DNA of 41,906 nt from Corynebacterium mucifaciens (GCF_012396315.1 NZ_JAAXPF010000013.1:1-41906); one strand, 5' to 3'; positions 34,601-40,814 are shown, counted from the stretch's first letter. Made by a program: numbers and translations. Notes: generated by a model from the sequence alone, not told the origin.

Positions 34601-34856
34601 CGGGCCGTCCGGCCAGTCCCCGGTCTTCTCCTTCAGCGCGTTGATTGCCGCCGTCTCGATCTCCGAGGCGCGGTCCTCCCACGCTTGCGACATCTGCTCG
34701 TACAGTTGGTCGATCTGCTGTTCGGTCGTTTCCGGGTCGTAGGCCGTCAGCGTCGCTTGTACGTCCGCTCGATGAATCATCGGTTTCTCCTAATAGATCG
34801 AAAATGCTGAGCTGGTTTTCGTTCGGTATTTGCCTTTTGCGGCTTCGGCGAGCCAT
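28659..34856 (-). CDS. Giant adenine methylase-like / SNF2-like helicase fusion (COG4646 type)
   Basis: About 2065 residues from ATG 34856 (GGGAG upstream). Residues 15-22 read QLSIFDLL, resembling a sliding-clamp-binding motif. Residues about 30-215 form a Gly/Arg/Ala-rich linker that contains a nested gene in another frame. A Rossmann methyltransferase domain follows, with LEPGCGKGNF and GNVPFVDVV in place of the catalytic NPPY, so methylation is doubtful. The helicase part has GAGKTGSM (motif I), LIVDEAHGYKNL (II), FATGTPITNS (III) and RDGRIIRQGNQN (VI). It ends in coiled-coil and disordered segments. Proteins of this type occur on conjugative elements and phages and are suspected of anti-restriction or DNA-protection roles. 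It probably has its own promoter near 34905-34935. Confidence 0.85.
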   Translation of the reverse strand: MARRSRKRQIPNENQLSIFDLLGETDDSSSGRTSDADGLRPGNDRTADRPTVRADVASVGGPRLGDRDGGNQRAEGEDRGLAGRPAAGQLNRPVEAVGNGSNNGGVPGAADAGDRGTADGAGRGGDSPRPDAARSERVVAGPGEHSGEPGGTGRGVGTVGGRVPEVPAAGGRAVRAEAVSRSAAAEPARAPGLSGAEGADRRRGEVLGQADRRFPVNPATAIGRNIRALEELASISADTEPSALTDSQRSLLGQWQSWGALADVFDERDARYARERDYLRTLLSVSDYRRAERTVLSAFFTDEDLTRSIWSALESAGYQGGTVLEPGCGKGNFLSTAPAGTHAVGVELDPTTARIASLLHPDAQIRAEDFTHTDLPDDTFTATIGNVPFVDVVPHDPARNPHGLNLHNYVISKSIDLTKPGGYVAVISSTGTADAKGNTDGYGPRAALTDRADFITAVRLPSGKDGAFSANAGTQVATDVLVFRVREDGQEPTERTEDFLTTAEVEVDGQAFRMNKFFAEHPENILGTPRATTGRFGAQLAFDADTTTPLAEQVRARLTADIEQAVADGYGLTADTAVAEAVNTTGLLDTARAEMGSVVGTLRYEGEGKNLAFFQRQHTSAGTTEGVPVRHVKKYADQWVRLVDMRDTTTALLNACRDENTADIHALRGTLNEQYDAYVAAHGPINLHEVKEPAKKSDAQIEKAFTKLEEGWRVENGLEGRPFEGDLPTEVYDELMDQARQTSSTPVNKRPHLEGAIASDPFMNAVYALERYNQDTKEAAKGPLFTTNPIRTVVELDTADSLTDALDIVEGSGKALTAGNLAALLDGYDAASVAEELEAQGMAFRDPLEPEEWIPRERYLSGAVRTKLRMADELASTDDRFVANREALREVQPERITEGITMNLGATWIPNDIYVDFIAETLQITDNKRDQIDVKNVADKWSVSLPKTWWQKGEADIRYGLAAANARGEYNFRSRNPQMQGLSHHGIAHRGYDSVVFPAADALRHAMNSSAPVLNYSLEARVQLGVPNPENATVLYPEATQAAGRKAREMTEHFRQWTREDPARYERLIDAYNDQFNNVVAPVYDGSTREFPGMSEGYTPYPYQRNAVERMIHEPGVLLNHVVGAGKTGSMVMGAMELKRLGKVNKPALVVPNHLVEQIAREANQWYPGARVLSGASAIGGGKNGDGRQMFAAQAATNDWDLVVIPESVFTLMGLDPEIEADYLETKMAELRDDLQSLEDAGPDHKRTVKDIQKTLQRMENQHAKKREAAGTDVGITFDQTGIDYLIVDEAHGYKNLGRVSPLRELAHEGAAKSTDMDMKIEWLRGQKRVGAPVVTFATGTPITNSIAELWVMQHYLRPDLLQEGAIAGVNAWGKNFTEAVTSLDFSAGGRIKEKTRIARYVNVREITQMNSPFMDYVDRSQIPAKLPQLDNGAPTVVTFDPGDEVKDLSRDLMWREEQLPRVDSRIDNALKLINDGKAATLDPRLAGLDAEPGTGRLKAVADQITTEWEANRDNTYLTQFGEESPNPGGLQIVFCDKGVPSSDPGKFTIYEALRQELVERGMDESRIRFIHEWDDRKLQLFDDCNNGKVDVIIGNTAKLSTGANIQTRAVALHHIDVPWRPADMEQRDGRIIRQGNQNQDVRVYHYIAAGTADGHAWSTLKYKQDFIQQIYQGRPGANELNVEDNESDVLARNKSLATGNPDFEREIVLTREVEELQSRKTEHVAQKESAEFYLRYNKKELPRIEQQRETLKPLIPAAKKWLETDSAEKTWTFGGVTYTDRKEATEAMTAQLAAVSRDRSTDKRHIGQIGGVPLYAHYSYANSAMFISSPAGQHPKSIPDNLIRDEQVRTAEEDANLPQSRSGFLTRMESSVNAVVSNYDRAEKDMDKVRREIDRLENSDDLGDFPQQAELEEKSAELAGVKNRIREFNHSDGEKRAQLAYMMRLEEKGRSPGYSLELNPTRHMIEEGITYHPEGEPIVKVDGTAEEQAEAWDNRGSVAVMERPKTGSFDFDEAEQTSPTGGGSFLESFGGRIDTSVHETNIQDASGQQHNFNENTQARGEELE
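34208..34780 (-). CDS. Gene nested out of frame within the methylase-helicase linker
   Basis: A 190-residue protein starting at ATG 34780 with an ideal TAGGAG site seven bases upstream, on the same strand as the giant gene but in another frame, and lying wholly inside it. The sequence looks like a real folded protein: Trp, Tyr and Phe occur at normal frequency, it is helical and acidic (YEQMSQAWEDRASEIETAA, PDYPELKAQIADAERYWDK), and nearly all codons end in G or C. The host frame over the same bases gives Gly/Arg/Asp/Ala-rich low complexity with many A/T-ending codons. So this frame appears to be the one under selection here. I do not recognise the family. The alternative is that the giant protein really starts downstream. 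Confidence 0.7.
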   Translation of the reverse strand: MIHRADVQATLTAYDPETTEQQIDQLYEQMSQAWEDRASEIETAAINALKEKTGDWPDGPQRGSLIAQSKQLATDQIMEEFLAPLTQEIVARQTEQDEEETPHDQTLRDPNGWWQAPENIQASQEAQDAVWELWEDESPRFLLLADALFERRLFLGLQLPNRPEHPDYPELKAQIADAERYWDKRIAASR

Positions 34857-34904
34857 GCACACTCCCACTTGATAGACAGCATTGTCACTGCTTGTGTGCC
34901 GTCT

Positions 34905-34957
34905 ATGGTAGGGGAGAGCGAGTCGTTTAACGACTTAAAAAAGCGTTAGCATTTGTC
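34905..34957. promoter_or_regulatory. Promoter/operator region of the methylase-helicase gene
   Basis: Leftward TACCAT (34905-34910) with TCGTTA (34928-34933) 17 bases upstream is a plausible promoter. A perfect 15-base palindrome AGTCGTTTAACGACT (34921-34935) covers the -35 box. The shared motif CGTTAGCATTTGTC (34944-34957) lies just beyond. Confidence 0.55.
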
Positions 34958-34973
34958 GGTTTACCTGCGGAAT

Positions 34974-35225
34974 CTACTGTGCAGAGGAGCCGAGGTAGCC
35001 AGGTTCCAAGGGGACGTTACTACTGATTTCCATCTGGGAATCGCGCTCAAACTTCTCCGCCGCCTCCCCGATAAGACCCCCGGTGAACATGGTGGGCCAG
35101 TAGAGAAGCAGCCACACGAATCCCAGTGCGATGGTGGTGCGTAAGCTTCGGCGCAGCAGGCCAATCGCCACGACCACGACAAGACCTGCGACAAACCACT
35201 GATCGAGGGTCCAATCGGCCAGCAT
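34974..35225 (-). CDS. Small two-helix membrane protein
   Basis: An 83-residue protein with hydrophobic segments at about residues 10-25 and 31-50, a short RRSLR loop and a polar tail (EAAEKFERDSQMEIS). AGAGG precedes ATG 35225, and only two bases separate it from the stop of the RHH gene, so it belongs to the parA transcript. The function is unknown; partition, entry exclusion or membrane tethering would be guesses. Confidence 0.7.
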   Translation of the reverse strand: MLADWTLDQWFVAGLVVVVAIGLLRRSLRTTIALGFVWLLLYWPTMFTGGLIGEAAEKFERDSQMEISSNVPLEPGYLGSSAQ

Positions 35226-35227
35226 GG

Positions 35228-35518
35228 CTACCTCTTTTCACCGGGCAACCCGTATTTCTCGATGATCGCTTCTTCCACAACTGCGCGCACCGTCTTGCCG
35301 GTTTCATTGGCCACCTGCTTGACGCGCTGGCGGCAAGAGAAAGAGAGGCGAGTGCTGAACTGGACCACGGGTTCTTCAGCCGGAGCCGGCGGCGTGCTCT
35401 GCGGGGCGGGAGGAGTGACCTCCGCCGAATCGGTTCCGTGATGCGCGCTCGGACGTGGTTGGTTGGGCGTGTTTTTCGTGCGCCGGGCGTTCAGATCAGG
35501 GCCGTCTGTTTTAGTCAT
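35228..35518 (-). CDS. parB: Ribbon-helix-helix partition protein (ParB/ParG-like)
   Basis: A 96-residue protein from ATG 35518 (GAAGG upstream). The N-terminal half is disordered and rich in Pro/Thr/Ala. Residues about 52-90 (VVQFSTRLSFSCRQRVKQVANETGKTVRAVVEEAIIEKYG) form a ribbon-helix-helix domain. A small RHH protein with a flexible N-terminus directly downstream of parA is the classical type Ib layout: it would bind the centromere, repress the par promoter and stimulate ParA through its flexible arm. A TTG start overlapping parA is possible but less likely. Confidence 0.75.
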   Translation of the reverse strand: MTKTDGPDLNARRTKNTPNQPRPSAHHGTDSAEVTPPAPQSTPPAPAEEPVVQFSTRLSFSCRQRVKQVANETGKTVRAVVEEAIIEKYGLPGEKR

Positions 35519-35546
35519 GCTATTGCCTTCTTCGTCGTTGTTGGGA

Positions 35547-36329
35547 CTATTCAAAAATTACCGGGGCGATTTGCTGGTAGAGGTCGGCGTATTGCTGTGC
35601 CACGAGCTGGCCTTTCTCATAGTCGCCATACCAATCGCCCGACATGCGGCACTGTTCCACGATGGTGCGCTCGGGAATGTAAGGGGCCAACAGCAGGCCC
35701 GTACTTTCCAGGTCTTCCCGGGCTGCGGTGGCAACTTTCCTAGTGACGGTGTCGGGCCATCTCCCTAGAACAATCCCGATTTCGCGCAGGTTCGTGGGCG
35801 CTTTCATCTTCTGGCGCGATTCGATGAACTTAGCGACAGACTCGCGCGCCCCTGCCACTCCGTCTACCCCATCCTGCCCTGGCGTGGAGGCGTAGATTAC
35901 CCCGTCAGAAGCTGCGAGGGCATTCTGCGTCAGGGTTCCGCCCTGGCGGTTAGGACAATCAATCACCACGAGGTCAAAATCAGCCCCCTGCAGCGAGGTC
36001 ATCAACCGCAGCTCGATGTAGGGCGCCGTGTCGCGCTCATTCTGGGAGAGTTCCCTGTGGGACGGGATGATGAAAAGGTTCTCGTTCCACGGGGAGGGGA
36101 GTGCAAATTCGGTGACCCATCCTTCGGGATTCTCGTTACCGATGATGGCGGCTACAGTTTGCCAGTCCTCGTCCGGTTCGGCTCCCGTCCACTTTGTAGT
36201 CGCTCCCCGTGGGTCTAGATCAATGAGGAGCGTGCGCTGGCCTGCCTGGGCCGCGGAGTAGGCGAGGCTCACCGCTGTGGTGGTCTTTGTGGCCCCACCT
36301 GTCTCGCTGTAAACCATGATCGTTTTCAT
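35547..36329 (-). CDS. parA: ParA-family partition ATPase
   Basis: A 260-residue protein from ATG 36329, with AAAGGA five bases upstream; an open upstream extension is ignored. The deviant Walker A is SETGGATKTTTA with Lys15; the signature lysine of the usual KGGxxKT is replaced by Thr. Walker A' is LLIDLDPRGATTKW and Walker B LVVIDCPNRQGG. The length and the downstream RHH gene indicate a small type Ib-like ParA for plasmid segregation. The promoter probably lies in 36395-36445, overlapping the end of rep. Confidence 0.88.
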   Translation of the reverse strand: MKTIMVYSETGGATKTTTAVSLAYSAAQAGQRTLLIDLDPRGATTKWTGAEPDEDWQTVAAIIGNENPEGWVTEFALPSPWNENLFIIPSHRELSQNERDTAPYIELRLMTSLQGADFDLVVIDCPNRQGGTLTQNALAASDGVIYASTPGQDGVDGVAGARESVAKFIESRQKMKAPTNLREIGIVLGRWPDTVTRKVATAAREDLESTGLLLAPYIPERTIVEQCRMSGDWYGDYEKGQLVAQQYADLYQQIAPVIFE

Positions 36330-36394
36330 TTTCGTCCTTTCGTCGTGATCCGAACTGGCACGCCCCGGACCGCTTAACGTGCAGGTAAACAGCA

Positions 36395-36469
36395 GTTCCT
36401 GAGCCTGTGCCCACACTATAGCATGCAAATGAACGAGTGCACTCTCTAATGAATGAACGCATGCATGCA
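36395..36469 (-). promoter_or_regulatory. parA promoter and candidate centromere/operator
   Basis: Leftward TATAGT near 36416 is a plausible -10. Upstream are two CGTTCATT elements (around 36432 and 36456), a GTGCAC palindrome, and ATGAACGCATGC (36453-36464) shared with the 28-kb iterons. Part of this lies in the last codons of rep. Confidence 0.5.
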
Positions 36470-37948
36470 TATTGGGTCATCCGCATGTTCGCGGGCAAGT
36501 TCATCGAGCGCCTGGGAGACCTCATTGCGCTGGGTTTGCTTCTGCAGAACAGTGCTGAGCCATGCGAACGGCCGCTCGATATCCTCGGGGTGGAACTCCC
36601 AGCCGCGTTCGGCGTTGTAGGCATCAATGCTGGTTAGAATGGTCGCAGCGTCAGAGGTAGCTGCTCCAGCAGCGTCTATGACTCGGGCGAGGGCGTTGAG
36701 GTGATACTTCTTTCCCGGCTGGTTCGGGTGACGCAAAAGCCAGCTCATGCCGCCGATCTCCGGGTGCACAAGGTCGGACGCGATTTTCTTTGCGCCCTTG
36801 CTCGGGGGTTTAAACCCTCTGCGGTTTTGTTTTGAGGGTGTGGGTGTCTCGGAAAAGCGCGTAAGCGCGCTGAGTAACCAGGTAGAAACAGTAAGAGAAT
36901 AAGTACGCCGCACTACGTGCGGGTGGGGTGACAGTAGGGCGGAGTTGAACAGTTTCTTCACAATGTCCGCGAGGCGGAGATTGGCGTTTTTACGGTGCAT
37001 GAAGGGGTTGGCGTCGCAGGCCCACGCAGGCTTGGTCGGGCGGGGTTCCTTTCTCCAGAGCTCGGCAGGCATGACGAGATCGCGTACGGAGGCAGCGCGG
37101 GTCTGGTAGCGACGGTGGCGAAAGTACGCCAGGACGCGCTCTCCGGCGGACAGGTGCCTGCCGCGTGCACGTTCCACGATGAGCCCGATGTCGCACAGAT
37201 CCGACACGACAGCCTTTACCGCCCGCTCTAGCGTTTTGATGCTCAATGTTGCGGTCTTGCGGCCCCGGCTGGTGTGCCCATCTCTCGCCGCTTCACGGGC
37301 GAAGTGCTGCGCGAGTGAAGCAACACGGAGGTTGGAGGCTGCACAGTTATGCCCGGTCTTGTCGTCGGCGAAGTAGGCCAGGGCGGCAAGGATAAACGGG
37401 AGGTGCTGGACGGCCACACGCCCTGACTGGCATGCCTTCTGTACATCGCGCCAGTTAATGAGCTCGCGTAGCGCCACATCCTCCCAGATGGCGCGCGACT
37501 GCCAGCAGAGCCGGCTGCGCTCGGCCTCGTCGACCTCGACTGGTAGGAGAAAGGAGCGGCCAGGCGAGGCGGGGCAGCGCTTGGTTTCGCGGTCGATGGT
37601 CGCTTTGGTTGCAGCGTCAACGGCGTCGTTGATGGCTGTCGCCCGCGCGAGGATTTCTTCCTCGGTGAATGTCGTGGGCTCGATGCCGTTCCACCGCAGC
37701 CACATAGTCTGCCTGCCGGCATCTGTAGTCAGTCTCGGTGCGATGACGTGCTCGAAGAAAAGATCACGGTGCGCGATCTTCTCCTGGAGACGGGCCGCTT
37801 TCGCCGCGGTTGTAGTCGTTGTGTGGGTGTTTTGTGAGGCCGGAAGACATGAAAAAGCCCAGGTAGTAGCCGCTGAATCAAGTTCGTCTCGCGTTGTGGT
37901 TGCGAAAGTATTTTGGGTACGACTATCCTGGGAATCAGCGTGATGCAA
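36446..37948 (-). CDS. rep: Putative plasmid replication initiator
   Basis: About 500 residues from TTG 37948 (AGAAAGG eight bases upstream). The frame stays open to 38095, but that extension crosses a strong terminator hairpin and is unlikely. Residues about 240-330 look like a winged-helix domain (NLRVASLAQHFAREAA, then KTLERAVKAVVSDLCDIGLIVERARG). The Arg/Lys-rich C-terminal half contains a second possible helical domain. No relaxase, helicase or primase motif is visible, and it does not look like the RepA of small pNG2/pBL1-type corynebacterial plasmids. The position just upstream of parA in the same direction is the main support. It could also be another DNA-binding protein. Confidence 0.6.
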   Translation of the reverse strand: MHHADSQDSRTQNTFATTTRDELDSAATTWAFSCLPASQNTHTTTTTAAKAARLQEKIAHRDLFFEHVIAPRLTTDAGRQTMWLRWNGIEPTTFTEEEILARATAINDAVDAATKATIDRETKRCPASPGRSFLLPVEVDEAERSRLCWQSRAIWEDVALRELINWRDVQKACQSGRVAVQHLPFILAALAYFADDKTGHNCAASNLRVASLAQHFAREAARDGHTSRGRKTATLSIKTLERAVKAVVSDLCDIGLIVERARGRHLSAGERVLAYFRHRRYQTRAASVRDLVMPAELWRKEPRPTKPAWACDANPFMHRKNANLRLADIVKKLFNSALLSPHPHVVRRTYSLTVSTWLLSALTRFSETPTPSKQNRRGFKPPSKGAKKIASDLVHPEIGGMSWLLRHPNQPGKKYHLNALARVIDAAGAATSDAATILTSIDAYNAERGWEFHPEDIERPFAWLSTVLQKQTQRNEVSQALDELAREHADDPICMHAFIH

Positions 37949-38016
37949 TGCTGTTCCCTTTCTGTGGTGGAGGGGGATACGAGAACTAGCTGGTAACTGG
38001 TTCTCCCTGATCTTGA

Positions 38017-38050
38017 GAAAAACCCCCGGTTTGGTACCCGGGGGTTTTTC
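38017..38050. terminator. Bidirectional hairpin terminator upstream of rep
   Basis: Perfect 13-base arms (38017-38029 and 38038-38050) carry A5 and T5 at the outer ends and an 8-base loop. It lies 69 bases upstream of the chosen rep start. It may insulate rep from leftward transcription or act as a leader attenuator. Confidence 0.85.
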
Positions 38051-38307
38051 TTTGTCATGTGGTGATTCCGGGTTGGTGGTCCGGTAACAACACAAGCAGG
38101 AGTACCCCTCCGCATATATTTAATTGCTGGTGGCGGCCGGTAGCGTGGCCAGCGAACAAAGTTTCGCGGGGTGGATACCTCCTGTAGTGCGGGTAGAGTG
38201 CGGGCGGTAAATTACACCGCTGTCAGTCGTTCATCATTCCATACAGTTTGGTGCGCCTCGGGAAGAACTCTCTGCTTCACTACGTTATGGCGATGGAAAG
38301 TGACATG

Positions 38308-38335
38308 CATTAGTCTAATGCCGTTAGCATTCGTC
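38308..38335 (+). promoter_or_regulatory. Operator region of the ImmA cassette
   Basis: A perfect palindrome CATTAG-T-CTAATG (38308-38320) is followed directly by CGTTAGCATTCGTC (38322-38335), which matches the 34944 site at 13 of 14 positions. A -10-like TCTAAT (38314-38319) lies within the palindrome, so binding here would block transcription. Confidence 0.55.
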
Positions 38336-38352
38336 CGGCAAGGAGGGACATA

Positions 38353-38850
38353 ATGCTCGATAATCTGCGCCGCCGTAGGAGCCGGAATTACGCGCGAAGA
38401 TCTGCGGAACGTGCAGCTGGGAGGCTTATGCGCACGGCAGCGGCGGCAGGTCCGGTTGCCAGTGTGGCTGACCTTGTGGGTACCGTTGAACATGAAATCG
38501 GCACCCCGGTGACGATGATTGAGATGGAATTGCCGTGCGGGCAGGTCGGCTTCACCCGTCTGACGGATGCTGAGGCGGTGATCGCGGTTTCCCCGCGGTG
38601 CACGACGTGGCAGCACACCGTCGCACACGAACTCGGTCATCTCGTCCTGGGTCATCGGCACGGCGGCGTGGAGATCGCGCCGCCTCCTCCGGGAGGGTAT
38701 GCGATGTGGGCGGCATTGCAGCGTGAATTAGAGCATGAATCCGCCGTCAATGAATTAGAGGCGGAAGTATTTGCGGCGCGTGTTCTAGAGATGTTGCCCC
38801 GCTGCGGTGAGTCCCGGGGTCATGTTCGATGGAAAGACGCCCTGGGCTGA
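38353..38850 (+). CDS. ImmA/IrrE-family metallopeptidase
   Basis: A 165-residue protein with AAGGAGGG upstream. The zinc-protease motif HELGH is at residues 92-96 (VAHELGHLVLGH), with a following Glu-rich helix (ESAVNELEAEVFAARVLE) that supplies the third ligand, as in ImmA/IrrE proteins. These enzymes cleave XRE-type repressors or sense signals; ImmA of ICEBs1 controls conjugative transfer by cleaving ImmR. XRE regulators encoded nearby (40360 and 40888) are natural candidate substrates. The stop overlaps the next start (TGATG). Confidence 0.88.
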   Translation: MLDNLRRRRSRNYARRSAERAAGRLMRTAAAAGPVASVADLVGTVEHEIGTPVTMIEMELPCGQVGFTRLTDAEAVIAVSPRCTTWQHTVAHELGHLVLGHRHGGVEIAPPPPGGYAMWAALQRELEHESAVNELEAEVFAARVLEMLPRCGESRGHVRWKDALG

Positions 38851-39860
38851 TGATTCTGGTTATCAATGCCCTCGTGTCAAGTGTTTTGTTGAGCGCAGCA
38901 ATCGGGGCGATTGTCGTTCTGCGGCGCAATACTTTGCTTGCTCTGGCGCTGATGATGAGTCTGGTTGTGGTCACCGCGTATTCGATTCTTAATGTCCCCG
39001 CAGTCGAAGAAATCGTCCACAATGTCATTCCCAGTGGTAGCAGCTTGATCAAGGACATCCTGCTTGTGGCGTCGGTGAGTATCTTCGCGGTGGCGACCCG
39101 TGCTCTCGGCGGACGCGTCAGCTGGATTGACGTGGCGGGTTGGCCGGGTCTGCTGGCGGTGGTCAAAGGCGCTGCGTGGGGTTATGCGAGGCAGTGGTGT
39201 TCTGCGGGCAATGGATTGACTTTCGATGAGTGCGCCGCAAGGACCGGGGTTTATGCGGCCTCGGAAGTCCTCGTCCTGTTGAGCCTGCTTGTTTACTCCG
39301 CTCGGCTGCTGCGGTCGATGTGGTCGGAGGCGACGCGGAAAACCGCAGCGGGACGTGCGGTATTTGCGCTGTGCGTCGGCCTGGGTTCCCTTATCTGCTG
39401 GGCGATGGTTGCTGTATGGGGGGTGTGGGAGGTTTTCTACCTGGGTCACTTGTCGGTGCCCCAGAAGTTTTTGAGGTCAACACTGTCCATCGTCGCCGTT
39501 ACTGGCCTAGTCGTGGGCATGTTCACCATCTCATTTGCACGGGTGTGGCAGCAGGCGCACTTGCGGTGTGTCGTAGGGCCGGTGAGTAAGCGCCTGGACG
39601 AGATTGTCCCGGTGGAGCGAGGCCACGGGGTGCCGCTGATCACTCGTCTGATGGACCAAATCGGCCTGGCGATCTCTGACGAAAATGGTTCCATCGAGCG
39701 CGACGCTGAAGGCGGTGAGATCGATGCCGCAAACTGGCTGCTAGGTCGGGGAGAACCCCCGAGGGCGGTGCCGATCTCCGCGGACCCGGAACAGCAGGCG
39801 GGGTGGCTCATCCGGGTCGCTACGATCATGAGGAATGAAACTGGCAAGGATAATAAGTGA
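38850..39860 (+). CDS. MAB_1171c-like (DUF6545) polytopic membrane protein
   Basis: A 336-residue protein from ATG 38850 in a TGATG overlap with the peptidase gene (ATG 38829 is possible). It has six to seven transmembrane helices over about residues 1-235. A cytoplasmic C-terminal domain of about 100 residues follows (VSKRLDEIVPVERGHGVPLITRLMDQIG). This is the layout of the MAB_1171c family, which in actinobacteria is typically encoded beside ImmA/IrrE and XRE genes. The family is annotated as a putative transporter but its function is unknown. Here it may sense or export a signal controlling the peptidase. Confidence 0.8.
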   Translation: MILVINALVSSVLLSAAIGAIVVLRRNTLLALALMMSLVVVTAYSILNVPAVEEIVHNVIPSGSSLIKDILLVASVSIFAVATRALGGRVSWIDVAGWPGLLAVVKGAAWGYARQWCSAGNGLTFDECAARTGVYAASEVLVLLSLLVYSARLLRSMWSEATRKTAAGRAVFALCVGLGSLICWAMVAVWGVWEVFYLGHLSVPQKFLRSTLSIVAVTGLVVGMFTISFARVWQQAHLRCVVGPVSKRLDEIVPVERGHGVPLITRLMDQIGLAISDENGSIERDAEGGEIDAANWLLGRGEPPRAVPISADPEQQAGWLIRVATIMRNETGKDNK

Positions 39861-40398
39861 TCTGGGTGCACCCTGGATTCTCAATGTGGTGCTGTTTCTC
39901 GCTCTCGGCCTGGGTCTAGGTGCGCCAGCTGCGGGCGTAAGTGCCGCGCTTCTGACGGGCGTGGTTCCCCGGGCGATCATTGCGGTACTTATGCGACGCG
40001 GTGAAGTCAGCCACCATCATGTCACCAAGCGCGAGCAGCGCAAGCCCGTGTTCGCAGCGATTCTTGTGTGCCTTGCTGTCGCGGTGGCACTACTGGCGGC
40101 GTTGCCGACTCCCCGAGAAATGTGGATCGCACTCGGTGCAGCCATTGGGTTCATCGTTGTCTTTGCCTGTGTAACCCTGATGCTGCGGCTAAAGATTTCT
40201 GTGCACGTCGGCCTGTGGGTCACTGTGTGGGGATATCTGGCGGTTGTTCTGTCACCCTGGTGGGCGCTTGGGCTTGTATTTGCGCCCGTAGTCGCCTGGT
40301 CCCGTCTCAAACAAGGCCACCACACACCCCGCGAGCTCGCTGGTGGCTTCGTCGCCGGCCTAGTTGTCCTCGCCTGCGCCTTGGGGGTTCTCGTCTAG
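39835..40398 (+). CDS. PAP2-like (degenerate) polytopic membrane protein
   Basis: A 187-residue protein with five to six transmembrane helices. Its pattern follows the PAP2 phosphatase superfamily: K65-REQRKP71, an SVH at about 122-124 in place of SGH, and SRLKQGHHTPRE (156-167) in place of SRxxxxxHxxxD. The general layout is retained but two motif positions differ, so activity on lipid phosphates is uncertain. It overlaps the preceding gene by 26 bases, placing it firmly in the ImmA cassette. Its 3' end overlaps the convergent regulator gene by 39 bases. Confidence 0.72.
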   Translation: MKLARIISDLGAPWILNVVLFLALGLGLGAPAAGVSAALLTGVVPRAIIAVLMRRGEVSHHHVTKREQRKPVFAAILVCLAVAVALLAALPTPREMWIALGAAIGFIVVFACVTLMLRLKISVHVGLWVTVWGYLAVVLSPWWALGLVFAPVVAWSRLKQGHHTPRELAGGFVAGLVVLACALGVLV

Positions 40399-40779
40399 CG
40401 GTTGGGCGAAAAGCTGCGACTGCCTAGCGGTGAGCTTCTCGCGACGTTTCAATCCCCGCGCTGCTGCAAGACGTCGCTGTTCAACTTGTGCAGAAGTCGT
40501 GAGAATCCACGACTCGATTGTCTTCCACCGATCTTCAGAATCGGAAAAAACTGTTTCCTCGACCTTAAAAATATCGGCCAGCGCCAAAATGAGCGGCCAC
40601 GACGGGGCGGCAACCCTGCCAGCGAAAATGTTGCGGAGGTGGGAATCGGAGACCACAATGCCGCGGTTGGCGAGCTCAGAGCGGAGTTCCGCAAACGAGT
40701 AGGGCCCGCTGGTGAGCGGGTGAACGTACTCGCGGAGAAAACGCAGCCGATACCCGAGGACTGCTGGGTCGAACTTCAC
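40360..40779 (-). CDS. XRE-type regulator of the ImmA cassette
   Basis: A 139-residue protein. GTG 40779 is preferred because AGGAGG lies eight bases upstream; GTG 40785 is an alternative. After an N-terminal segment (GYRLRFLREYVHPLTSGPYS) comes a helix-turn-helix of the type found with ImmA/IrrE and MAB_1171c genes (FAELRSELANRGIVVSDSHLRNIFAG, then PSWPLILALADIFKV). A basic C-terminal helix follows. It is a likely repressor and candidate target of the 38353 peptidase. Its tail overlaps the PAP2-like gene on the other strand. Confidence 0.8.
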   Translation of the reverse strand: MKFDPAVLGYRLRFLREYVHPLTSGPYSFAELRSELANRGIVVSDSHLRNIFAGRVAAPSWPLILALADIFKVEETVFSDSEDRWKTIESWILTTSAQVEQRRLAAARGLKRREKLTARQSQLFAQPLDENPQGAGEDN

Positions 40780-40814
40780 GCGCACTCCCTCCTTTGTGAT
40801 GCCATGTCACCAAA

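Larger units (their letters stand above)
37949..38352. other. Divergent intergenic region rep / ImmA cassette
   Basis: No convincing gene. It contains the bidirectional terminator (38017-38050), the rep leader, and the promoter of the 38353 gene with a CATTAG-T-CTAATG palindrome (38308-38320) and the shared motif. The middle (38060-38300) has AT-rich stretches such as CATATATTTAAT (38112-38123) that could contribute to an origin. Confidence 0.5.

Noticed and set aside
37949..38095. 49-residue N-terminal extension of Rep
   Set aside because: It would cross a perfect 13-base-pair terminator hairpin; TTG 37948 has a well-placed ribosome binding site.
38171..38353. 60-residue plus-strand open frame before the ImmA gene
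   Set aside because: No ribosome binding site, Cys/Arg/Trp-rich random composition, and it covers the operator palindrome and shared motif.
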